Positions 1 through 7,924 of a DNA stretch of 64,000 nucleotides are shown in pieces. The DNA lies in NCBI GenBank assembly GCA_022843625.1, contig JALHNH010000024.1:35419-99418 (forward strand), read 5' to 3'. The position numbers and the translations under genes were made by a program. Every line of letters begins with the position of its first letter. Positions within the stretch are counted from its first letter, which is position 1. The notes below the pieces were generated by a model. The model did no database searches and was not told the origin of the DNA. It saw nothing but the letters and a program-made list of their open reading frames with translations. Source of the stretch: Bryobacter sp. Lineage in GTDB: Bacteria > Acidobacteriota > Terriglobia > Bryobacterales > Bryobacteraceae.

Positions 1-64
1 TGTCATGAGCGATTGATGATTGCCGTCACTGGTGGATCCGCCAGAACAGGAGCAGTATTGGGTT

Positions 65-793
65 ATGAAGACTCATACTGCGGTGGCGAGACTCGAATCG
101 GCCACCAAATTTTACGGTAAGGTGGCCGCGCTGGACGGGGTTTCGTTTGAGCTTCGGCGCGGAGAAGTATTGTCTCTGCTTGGCCCGAATGGGGCCGGCA
201 AAACCACAGCGATACGGCTGTTGTTGGGTTTGGCTGACCCAAGTTCAGGGTCGGCCACTTTGTTTGGACTGGCACCGAGGAGCCGGGCTGCAAGAATGCG
301 GACCGGGGTGATGCTCCAGGCTGGGGGCGTGCCAGCGACCTTGCGAGTGGCTGAGCACATCGAACTGTTTTCGAGCTATTACGAGAACCCGATGCCGTTG
401 GCTGAGACTCTGGCAGCTGCTGGATTGACTGGGCTCGCAAAGCGGCCCTTCGGGGAATTGTCTGGAGGGCAGAAGCAACGGTTGCTATTCGCGCTGGCGA
501 TCTGTGGCCGACCGGAGCTGCTCTTTCTCGATGAGCCCACGGTAGGCCTCGATCCGGAATCGCGACGCGCGATCTGGAAGCAGGTGAGGTTATTGCGAGC
601 AGGCGGGACAGCGGTGCTGCTGACGACCCATTACCTCGAAGAGGCTGAAGCGCTGTCGGACAGGGTGCTGGTGCTTGACGGGGGCCGCGCGCTGACAGAG
701 GGCACGCCTGAACAAATAAAGGAACAAGCGCAGAGCGCGACACTCGAAGACGCATTTATCAAATTGACCCAACATGAGGAGAGCTATCAATGA
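65..793 (+). CDS. ABC transporter ATP-binding protein (ABC-2 exporter)
   Basis: ATPase subunit that would power the permease encoded by the next gene. Walker A (GPNGAGKTT) lies at residues 40-48, followed by the LSGGQ signature and Walker B (LLFLDEPT), then a switch His in LLTTHYLEE. The 242-residue length fits single-domain ABC-2 exporter ATPases. I chose the ATG at 65 over an in-frame TTG at 20, because AGGAG lies about 12 bases upstream and the extra residues are not family-like. Its end overlaps the permease start by 4 bp (ATGA), so the two are translationally coupled. The substrate cannot be read from sequence; drug, peptide or lipid export are all possible. Confidence 0.93.
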   Translation: MKTHTAVARLESATKFYGKVAALDGVSFELRRGEVLSLLGPNGAGKTTAIRLLLGLADPSSGSATLFGLAPRSRAARMRTGVMLQAGGVPATLRVAEHIELFSSYYENPMPLAETLAAAGLTGLAKRPFGELSGGQKQRLLFALAICGRPELLFLDEPTVGLDPESRRAIWKQVRLLRAGGTAVLLTTHYLEEAEALSDRVLVLDGGRALTEGTPEQIKEQAQSATLEDAFIKLTQHEESYQ

Positions 794-1551
794 GCAACAT
801 GAAGTTGTACTGGAACGAGACGCGGTTTGAGTTTCTAAAGATGCTGAGGATGCCGGCTTACTCGGTGAGTACGGTGGCTTATCCGCTGGCCTTTTACATC
901 ATGTTTGGATTGGTGCTTCCGACCAGCAGGATCAAAGGAGCAGGGATGGAGCAGTATCTACTTGGAACCTATGGCGCATTCGCTGTGATTAGCGCAACTG
1001 TGCTGTCACTTGGGGCCGGTATCGCGGTAGAGCGGGGGTTGGGATGGCTGGCGGCAAAGCAAGCGAGCCCGATGCCGCCGTCTGCTTATCTGGTGGCGAA
1101 GACCTTGGTTGCGTTGCTGTTTAGCCTGATTGTGCTGGTGATCTTGTTTAGCGTGGGCTGGTTCTTTGGCGGCGTCGAGATGCCACTCCTGAACTGGTTG
1201 AGTGCTTGTGGGCTCTTGCTCGCCGGCAGCTTGCCGTTCACGCTGCTGGGGATAGCGATTGGGATGCTGACGGGGCCGAATTCCGCACCCGGGATCGTGA
1301 ATATGATTCATTTGCCTTTAGCCTTCTTTTCGGGGCTCTGGATTCCGATTGTGATGATGCCCGAGAAACTGCAACAGGTGGCAGTATTTCTGCCTTACTA
1401 CCATCTGGGGCAGATCGGGTTGATGGGAGTTGGAGCACATTCTCGGGGGACGCTGTTGGAGCACTTTGGAGCACTCGCTTTGTTTGCCGCTTTGTTTGCC
1501 GGTGTTATCTTGTGGGCGCAGAGACGGAATTCAGAGAGAATGTACGGGTAG
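790..1551 (+). CDS. ABC-2 type transporter permease
   Basis: Integral membrane subunit of the exporter. The 253 residues contain about six hydrophobic segments, with the first long one at about residues 20-40 after a short cytoplasmic N-terminus. The ABC-2 pattern includes an N-terminal YPLAFYIMFGL segment and a late FFSGLWIP segment typical of the family. It overlaps the ATPase gene by 4 bp and abuts the histidine kinase start, so one transcript probably covers all four genes. This arrangement resembles ABC-2 exporters controlled by a dedicated LuxR-type two-component system, such as Bacillus yvfRSTU. Substrate unknown. Confidence 0.9.
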   Translation: MSNMKLYWNETRFEFLKMLRMPAYSVSTVAYPLAFYIMFGLVLPTSRIKGAGMEQYLLGTYGAFAVISATVLSLGAGIAVERGLGWLAAKQASPMPPSAYLVAKTLVALLFSLIVLVILFSVGWFFGGVEMPLLNWLSACGLLLAGSLPFTLLGIAIGMLTGPNSAPGIVNMIHLPLAFFSGLWIPIVMMPEKLQQVAVFLPYYHLGQIGLMGVGAHSRGTLLEHFGALALFAALFAGVILWAQRRNSERMYG

Positions 1552-2631
1552 ATGATGCGACTGCTGCCTGCTGACTCCGATTCCGGTTGGACACCCTATG
1601 CGTGGCTGATCTACGCAGTGCCTTTTGCGCTTTGGCCTGCAGGCCGTAGTTCGACGCTTCAAGACTGGGTGGTGAACTGCGCTGGCCTAGCCGTGTTCCT
1701 TGGGCTCTATTTCTGGGCGCATTGGTTGAAGGGCTTGCGCATTTTGATTCCAGTGGCGGGGCTGGCGCTACTGGGCTTCGCTTATCTGCCCTGGAATCCC
1801 TTTGCGATTGCTTTCTATATTTATGCAGGAGCGTTCTCGGGGTATACGGCGAGGACGAATGCAGTGGTGGTAAGTTGTTCACTGCTGGTGGGGATCTTGG
1901 GCCTGCAGGCCTGGATCTTCAAGCTCAATCCGATGACACTGTTGAGCGGATTTGTGTTCATACCGCTGCTTGGTTTTCTGATGCTCTACTATGCCCGGCA
2001 GCATGTGGTGAACCTCAAGCTGCGACAGGCACAAAATGAAGTACAGCAGATGGCAAGAGTAGCGGAGAGGGAGAGGATTGCCCGTGATTTGCACGACCTG
2101 CTGGGGCATACGCTGTCGGTGATTGTGTTGAAGTCTGAACTTGCGTCTCGCTTGGCTGTGAAGGACCCTGCACGTGCCGCCAAGGAGATTGGTGAAGTAG
2201 AAACAATTGCGAGGCAGGCGCTTTCTGAGGTGAGGACGGCGGTAGAGGGCTACCGGTCTACGGGTCTGCGCGGGGAGTTTGAACGGGCACGGGCGCTGCT
2301 GGAAAATGCCGGGTTGCGGGTGGATGCGAATTGCAGTTTCGAGCGGCTGCCGGCGATTGAGGAGAGCGTCTTGTCGCTGGCACTTCGGGAGGGTGTGACG
2401 AATATCTTGAGGCATTCGGGGGCAACGGCTTGTCTGTTGCAAGGGGAGATGAAGGGGCATGAGGCAGAGATCCGAATTGCCGACAATGGTACCGGCTATC
2501 AGGGCAAAGAAGGAGCAGGCTTGCGGGGGATGAGGGAACGGATTGGGACGCTAGGAGGGAGACTGGTGGTGAGAATGGACGCCGGGACAGAACTTGAAAT
2601 TCGATTACCGCTAAGGGGAGACGCCGCTTGA
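1552..2631 (+). CDS. Sensor histidine kinase, DesK/NarX type (HisKA_3)
   Basis: Membrane sensor kinase. About five hydrophobic segments fill residues 15-150 with no sizeable periplasmic loop, suggesting intramembrane or exporter-coupled sensing. The phosphoacceptor is His181 in RDLHDLLGHT, typical of HisKA_3. The HATPase domain follows, with N-box REGVTNILRHS, G1 ADNGTG and a GLRGMRERI loop. The 359-residue length is normal for the family. Start ATG at 1552 follows the permease stop directly; a second ATG is the next codon. Its stop overlaps the response regulator start. It presumably phosphorylates that regulator and controls the exporter operon. Confidence 0.92.
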   Translation: MMRLLPADSDSGWTPYAWLIYAVPFALWPAGRSSTLQDWVVNCAGLAVFLGLYFWAHWLKGLRILIPVAGLALLGFAYLPWNPFAIAFYIYAGAFSGYTARTNAVVVSCSLLVGILGLQAWIFKLNPMTLLSGFVFIPLLGFLMLYYARQHVVNLKLRQAQNEVQQMARVAERERIARDLHDLLGHTLSVIVLKSELASRLAVKDPARAAKEIGEVETIARQALSEVRTAVEGYRSTGLRGEFERARALLENAGLRVDANCSFERLPAIEESVLSLALREGVTNILRHSGATACLLQGEMKGHEAEIRIADNGTGYQGKEGAGLRGMRERIGTLGGRLVVRMDAGTELEIRLPLRGDAA

Positions 2632-3233
2632 AGATCCGTGTGGCGATTGGTGAGGATCAGGCGATGATCCGCGGGGCGCTGGCGGCTTTGCTCGAGATTG
2701 AGGGCGACATGGAAGTGGTGGGGCAGGCAGCGAACGGGATTGAGGCGCTGGAGTTGGCGGAGAAGATGCGGCCGGAGGTTTTCCTTCTGGATATCGAGAT
2801 GCCGGGGATGACTGGGCTTGAGGTGGCGGCCGAGATTCAGCGGCGGAAGCTGCCGGTAAAGGTGGCGATTTTGACGACGTTTGCGCGGGCAGGGTATTTG
2901 CGAAGGGCGCTCGATTCGGGGGTGAGCGGATACTTGCTGAAGGACTCACCGGCGACGAAGCTGGCGAAGGCGATCCGGCTGATTCATGCGGGTGGGAGGT
3001 CAATTGATCCGGATCTGGCGGCAGAGGCCTGGACCGAGGCCGACCCGCTGACGGACCGGGAGCGGCAAGTGTTGCGACTGGCGGCGGAGGGACAATCGAG
3101 CTCGGAGATATCGATCGTGCTGCATTTGAGCGAGGGGACAGTAAGGAATTACCTGTCGGAGGCGATTGGCAAGTTGGGCGCGGCCAACCGTACTGAGGCC
3201 GCGCGGATTGCGAGACAGCGGGGCTGGCTTTAA
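2628..3233 (+). CDS. Response regulator, NarL/LuxR family
   Basis: Partner of the upstream kinase. The receiver domain has acidic residues GED near position 9 and the phosphorylation site Asp55 in LLDIEMPG, with the switch Thr in ILTTFAR and Lys in YLLKDS. The C-terminal LuxR helix-turn-helix contains LTDRERQVLRL and LSEGTVRNYLSE. The start is a TTG at 2628 overlapping the kinase stop, supported by AGGGGAG at about 2614-2620. At 201 residues it is full length. The TAA stop shares the palindrome TTAA at 3230-3233 with the TAA of the convergent receptor gene. Confidence 0.92.
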   Translation: MKIRVAIGEDQAMIRGALAALLEIEGDMEVVGQAANGIEALELAEKMRPEVFLLDIEMPGMTGLEVAAEIQRRKLPVKVAILTTFARAGYLRRALDSGVSGYLLKDSPATKLAKAIRLIHAGGRSIDPDLAAEAWTEADPLTDRERQVLRLAAEGQSSSEISIVLHLSEGTVRNYLSEAIGKLGAANRTEAARIARQRGWL

Positions 3234-6200
3234 AAGATAATCCGGATGCCGAGTTGCATCTGGCGATTTGAGCGGGCGGTGCCGCCGATGATTCCGAAGG
3301 CAGTATTTCCCAATGCGGCCCCGGGTTGGCCGAGTTGCGGGGTGTTGAAGAGATTGAAAGCTTCAGCACGGAATTCGGCCCGGCTTTTCTCGCCGAGAGG
3401 GAGGTTGAAATTGCGCTGCAGACTCAGATCAGTTGAGACGGTACCCGGGCCGATGAGTGTGTTTCTTCCACCATTGCCGATGGTGAATTGAGTGGGGAAG
3501 ACAAAGGCGGCAGGATCAATCCATCGATCTACTGTGGGCTTGTCGAGCTTGCCGGAAGCGATGCGATTGGGCCAGTTGGTATTCCCGGTATTGGCATTGT
3601 CGAAGTTGAGGGTAACGGTATAGGGCAGGCCTGTGGATAGCGTTGTGATGCCGGACAAAGCCCAGCCTCCGAGAATGTGAGCGCCGGGACCTGAAGACAC
3701 AAAACGCTTACCCTGGCCGAAGGGAAGTTCCAGAAGCCCCGACATTACAAAGCGGTGAGCCACCTGTTGATCGGAGAGACCGTAGTTGAGGCGGCGATTG
3801 CGGGAATCGACAACGGCACCAGAGCCAGCCGAGCCGCCGCAACCGTCGCAGAGATCGATGTTGGATTGCATGTCGAGAGCGCGGCCAAAAGTATAGACCC
3901 CAAGCAAAGAGAAACCCTGCGTGAATCGGCGCTCAAGGCGGGCGCTTAATCCGTTGTAGGCGGAGGTCACCCAGGGCGCCACGCTGAGAACCGAGCCTGA
4001 GGTAACGGTTCCAGCAAGTGGGCGGCGTGCGTTAACGGAACCGGGGCCGGGAATGGGCTGATTGCCCTCGTAAGCTCCATAGAGTTTGACCCCTTTGTTG
4101 CCAACATAGTTGATCTCGGCGACGTAGTTCTTGCCCAGCTCTTTCTGAATCGAGAGGTTCCACTGCTGGACATAAGGAATGGTGTTGCGGGTAGACCAGG
4201 AACGGATCTGCGCTGTGTTGGTGGGCGAGAGGCGGTATGTCGCGGGATCTCCGGGAGCCGAGCGGGCTGGCAGGGGAGAAGTGAGGGGAATGGTGGAGGA
4301 AACATTGACCTGGTCTGAAATGACGTTGAAGGCACCAAAGCCTACAAAGGGAGGGTTATTGGTGGGGCGTTGGGAAACGCCGAAACCTTCGTCCTGGGCA
4401 AAGAAGATACCTGCTCCGCCACGGACAACAAGGCCCTTGGCGGCACGGTAAGCAAAGCCGACGCGTGGGGCGAAGTTGTTGCGATCAGTGAACTGGAGCG
4501 ATCTGGGCAGTCGGTTGTCGCCGGCAATCACGTACTGATTGTTGAGGCTTCCAGGTTCAAGGATCAAATTGGCCAGGCGGTTGTTGGCGTCATAAAAGGG
4601 GGCGGTGATCTCGTAGCGAATGCCAAAGTTCAGCGTAAGGCGAGAAGTGATGGCCCAATCATCCTGGACGTAGGCGTAGTAGTTACGTGCGCGCTCATTG
4701 GCATCTGAGGGTGAGCCAATTGTGATGGAGTTGGGCAGGCCCAGCAAGAGGTCAGCAACGGAAGAGCCGCTGCCTGGGCGAGCCAGGGGATTTTGGGTGA
4801 AGACACCGGAGAAACCCCATGAGCCCCGACCTTGGAGCGCAGCAAAAGTCGGAATGTCGAGGTACTGGAAGTCAAAGCCCATTTTGATGGTGTGCTTATT
4901 GCGAACCCAGGAGAGGTTGTCGGAGAAGTTCCAGACATTGCTCTTCTTTGTGACCGGATTGTTGCCGTAGTTAGGCGGCTGTTCGCCGAGGGTGGCATAA
5001 CCATTGATGCCGAATGTGGGCGTAGAGGACGTTACGCGTGGGTCGAGTGAATTGGCAATGACGGGGTCGAGCGGGAGGGTTGCATCCTGAACGGTGCCGA
5101 CATAGTTGAAGGCAAAACGGAGTTCATTGACGATGTTGGGGCTAACAATGCGGGTGTGGCCGACGCCCCAGGATCGAGCAGGTATCTCACGGTCGACTCC
5201 GGTCTGAGCTCCTACAGGGAGAATCGGAAGCCGGGAGAAGAGACCATTGTCGAAGGAGTAGCGGAGGAAGAGGGTGTCTTTGTTGCTGAGCCTGAGGTCA
5301 CCACGGAAGGTCGCATTGTTGGATCTGGTGGCCTGGAGCGGATTAGAAACCCAGTTGCGAGCAACGCCGGGCAGGTTGGGATTGGGGAAGCGATCGATGA
5401 GTGATTTGCCGATGCGATCAAAGCGCGAAGAAGGAATGGAGTTGCCGGGGAAGGCAGTGCGAACGAAGCCCGCACCGGCAGGGTTGGCCCGAGTGGTGAA
5501 GGGATCAAAGACCGGCATCGTGAAGCTGCCATTGCGCTCTGCCTGCAGGGGGATGGTTGCTGTACCGACTTCGCCTTCTGAGATATGAGTGCGCTGGAAG
5601 GCAGCGAGGAACCAGGCGCGATTCTTGATAACGGGGCCACCGAGTGAGCCGCCGAACTGGTGCTGAATGTATAGAGGCTGTCTGGAAGAGGCAGGGAGGA
5701 AGTAATCGCGAGCATCCATCTTGTTATTACGAAGGAATTCAAAGACACTGCCGTGGAATTCGTTAGTGCCGGACTTGGTGACGACGTTGACGACGGCTCC
5801 GGCAGAGGCTCCATACTCGGCGGAGTAGTTGGAGGTCTGGACCTTGAACTCGGCAATGGCTTCAAGGGAGGGGCGCATGGCGTCGCGAGCACGGTTATCG
5901 AGGCCACGCAGGTAGTTCTGGTTGCGGGCACCATCGAGGAGGAAGGCGTTCTGGAGACTACGATTGCCGTAGGCGGAGAAGCTACGATCGCGCGAGCGCG
6001 AGGCGGGTACCGCACCAGCGGTGAGGTTACCCAGGGCAAGATAGTTGCGGCCGTTGAGGGGTAGTTGCTGGAGAGTGCGATCGTCGATCACCTGCCCAAC
6101 GGTGTTGGAGGCGGCTTCGAGGAGTTCAGCCGAAGCAGATACAGTGATTGACTCAGAGGTAGCGCCGGTTTCAAGCGTGAGGCGGATCGAGAGCTGCTCA

Positions 6201-6484
6201 TCAACGCGGAGGACGATGCCGGAGCGGATCAACTTTTTGAAGCCTTCAGCCGAGACTTCAAGCGTGTAAGCAGTGGGGCGCAGCAGTGGGGCAACGAAGG
6301 AACCGTCGGCACCAGCGACAATCTCACGAACCTGCTCACCGGTCTCGGTGCCAAGCAAACGAATTTTTGCTCCCGGGATGACGGCGCCTGAGGAGTCGAA
6401 GACTGCGCCGGAGAGGGTGCCGGTGGAGGTCTGTGCGAGCAGGCTGGAAGCGAGAGCAAGTAGTGAAAGCAGTTTGATGCACAT
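3230..6484 (-). CDS. TonB-dependent receptor with N-terminal carboxypeptidase-like domain
   Basis: Outer-membrane receptor of 1084 residues. A signal peptide (residues 1-18, ending LLAQ) is followed by a carboxypeptidase-regulatory-like beta-sandwich at about 20-105 (GTLSGAVFDSSGAVIPGA). A plug domain with LPLNGRNYLALGNLTAG and a long beta-barrel follow, ending in aromatic IRIIF as expected for outer-membrane insertion. RBS AAGGAC lies about 6 bases upstream of ATG. It sits 15 bp downstream of the sulfatase gene on the same strand, so the two are probably co-transcribed, suggesting uptake linked to sulfatase products. This receptor class is expanded in Acidobacteriota; the ligand is unknown. 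Confidence 0.9.
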   Translation of the reverse strand: MCIKLLSLLALASSLLAQTSTGTLSGAVFDSSGAVIPGAKIRLLGTETGEQVREIVAGADGSFVAPLLRPTAYTLEVSAEGFKKLIRSGIVLRVDEQLSIRLTLETGATSESITVSASAELLEAASNTVGQVIDDRTLQQLPLNGRNYLALGNLTAGAVPASRSRDRSFSAYGNRSLQNAFLLDGARNQNYLRGLDNRARDAMRPSLEAIAEFKVQTSNYSAEYGASAGAVVNVVTKSGTNEFHGSVFEFLRNNKMDARDYFLPASSRQPLYIQHQFGGSLGGPVIKNRAWFLAAFQRTHISEGEVGTATIPLQAERNGSFTMPVFDPFTTRANPAGAGFVRTAFPGNSIPSSRFDRIGKSLIDRFPNPNLPGVARNWVSNPLQATRSNNATFRGDLRLSNKDTLFLRYSFDNGLFSRLPILPVGAQTGVDREIPARSWGVGHTRIVSPNIVNELRFAFNYVGTVQDATLPLDPVIANSLDPRVTSSTPTFGINGYATLGEQPPNYGNNPVTKKSNVWNFSDNLSWVRNKHTIKMGFDFQYLDIPTFAALQGRGSWGFSGVFTQNPLARPGSGSSVADLLLGLPNSITIGSPSDANERARNYYAYVQDDWAITSRLTLNFGIRYEITAPFYDANNRLANLILEPGSLNNQYVIAGDNRLPRSLQFTDRNNFAPRVGFAYRAAKGLVVRGGAGIFFAQDEGFGVSQRPTNNPPFVGFGAFNVISDQVNVSSTIPLTSPLPARSAPGDPATYRLSPTNTAQIRSWSTRNTIPYVQQWNLSIQKELGKNYVAEINYVGNKGVKLYGAYEGNQPIPGPGSVNARRPLAGTVTSGSVLSVAPWVTSAYNGLSARLERRFTQGFSLLGVYTFGRALDMQSNIDLCDGCGGSAGSGAVVDSRNRRLNYGLSDQQVAHRFVMSGLLELPFGQGKRFVSSGPGAHILGGWALSGITTLSTGLPYTVTLNFDNANTGNTNWPNRIASGKLDKPTVDRWIDPAAFVFPTQFTIGNGGRNTLIGPGTVSTDLSLQRNFNLPLGEKSRAEFRAEAFNLFNTPQLGQPGAALGNTAFGIIGGTARSNRQMQLGIRIIF

Positions 6485-6499
6485 TTGCGTTGTCCTTGG

Positions 6500-7837
6500 T
6501 TATTTCGGTAGTGCGGCTTGCCATTTGGCGGCGAGAGTGGCGAGTTCGTCGACCAGAGCAGGGTGGAGTGCCCGCTGGTTTCGCGACTCGGAGGGATCTT
6601 CGTCGAGGTTGGAGAGAAAGAGGACATCGTCGCCAGTGAGCGATTTGTTGCCGTCGGGCCGGCGGTCAAAGTCTTTGCCATTGATGACCAGCTTCCACGG
6701 CCCTCGGCGGACGGCCAACTGACCCTGGTTAGTCCAGAAGAGTTCTTTGTGGGGCGAAGCGGCGTTATTGGTCAGGACATTCCAGATAGAGAGCCCATCG
6801 AGACCTGACGGAAGCGGTAGGCCGGCGGCATCGAGGACTGTCGGAAAGATGTCCATGGCCTGGGCAATCTGAGGCAAAGTTCGGTGCTGGATTTTGGCAG
6901 GGTAATGGACAAAGCCCGGAATGTGAGTGCCTCCATCGAAGACAGAGAACTTGAAGCCACGGTAGGGGGTGTTTACACCGGCGGTGGCGTATTGTCCATC
7001 AAGCCCGGCTCGCTTCTCGGTTGTGGCACCATTGTCGCCGGTGAAAAAGAGGAGCGTGTTGTCCCATTGGCCGGATTGTTCGAGCGAGGCGCGGATGCGG
7101 CCGATGCCGTCATCGACGGCGGAGATCATGGCTGCGTAGGTTTGCCGTTCGAGAGGGAGATTGGAAAAACGCCGCATGTATTTGTCTGGAGCATGCATTG
7201 GGTAGTGAGGCGCATTGAAGGCGAGGTAGGTACAGAAGGGCTGGTCTGTTTTAGCGGTTAGAAACTGGATGGCTTCGTCGGTCATCCGCTCGGTGAAGTA
7301 TTGGCCGTCTTCAAATATCTCGGTGCGGTTGCGCCAGAGGTCATGGAAGTTTGGGCGGTTCGGTTCCCCCCAATAAAAGCGGTGAGAGTAGAAGTCGATG
7401 CAGCCGTTCAAGAAGCCGTAGAAGGAGTCGAAGCCGTGGGCGTTGGGATGAGTGTCTGGTTTCAAGCCGAGATGCCACTTGCCAATGGCGGCAGTGCGAT
7501 AGCCGGCAGCACGGAAGGTGGCGCCGAGGTTGGGCAGGCCGGGGGTGAGTTCCGAGCTGTTGGCGGGGACGCCAGCACGCGCGGGGTAACGGCCGGAGAG
7601 GATCGAGGCACGAGCCGGGGCGCAAACGGGGGCGTTGGAGTACCAATTCGAAAGGACGGCAGACTTGCTAGCCAAGGCATCGAGATTGGGTGTTTTGAGA
7701 TCTTTGGCCCCGAGGTATCCAAGATCGCGGCAACCCAGGTCGTCGAGAACCACGACGAGGATATTGGGGCGAGCCTTAGCAGGCTGGGCGAGGAGAGCGG
7801 GAGCGGCGAGGATTTGGCGACGAGTCAATTGGGGCAT
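6500..7837 (-). CDS. Sulfatase (formylglycine-dependent, arylsulfatase-like)
   Basis: Predicted exported hydrolase of sulfate esters. The N-terminus TRRQILAAPALLA resembles a Tat signal. Metal ligands are the Asp pair in VVLDDLG (residues 32-33). The signature CAPARAS places Cys72 as the residue converted to formylglycine, so this is a Cys-type sulfatase needing a maturase. A GDNGATT segment supplies further metal ligands. I chose ATG at 7837 over the adjacent GTG at 7840. At 445 residues it is typical of arylsulfatase A-like enzymes. It lies 15 bp upstream of a TonB-dependent receptor, suggesting use of sulfated organics such as glycans; the substrate itself is not readable. Confidence 0.92.
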   Translation of the reverse strand: MPQLTRRQILAAPALLAQPAKARPNILVVVLDDLGCRDLGYLGAKDLKTPNLDALASKSAVLSNWYSNAPVCAPARASILSGRYPARAGVPANSSELTPGLPNLGATFRAAGYRTAAIGKWHLGLKPDTHPNAHGFDSFYGFLNGCIDFYSHRFYWGEPNRPNFHDLWRNRTEIFEDGQYFTERMTDEAIQFLTAKTDQPFCTYLAFNAPHYPMHAPDKYMRRFSNLPLERQTYAAMISAVDDGIGRIRASLEQSGQWDNTLLFFTGDNGATTEKRAGLDGQYATAGVNTPYRGFKFSVFDGGTHIPGFVHYPAKIQHRTLPQIAQAMDIFPTVLDAAGLPLPSGLDGLSIWNVLTNNAASPHKELFWTNQGQLAVRRGPWKLVINGKDFDRRPDGNKSLTGDDVLFLSNLDEDPSESRNQRALHPALVDELATLAAKWQAALPK

Positions 7838-7924
7838 CACTTGATGATGGTGATGAAGCTATCACAAAATCGCGATAAGCGGCTCACTGTGCTTGCGACA
7901 GGGCAAGATCTGGAGTGCGATGAG

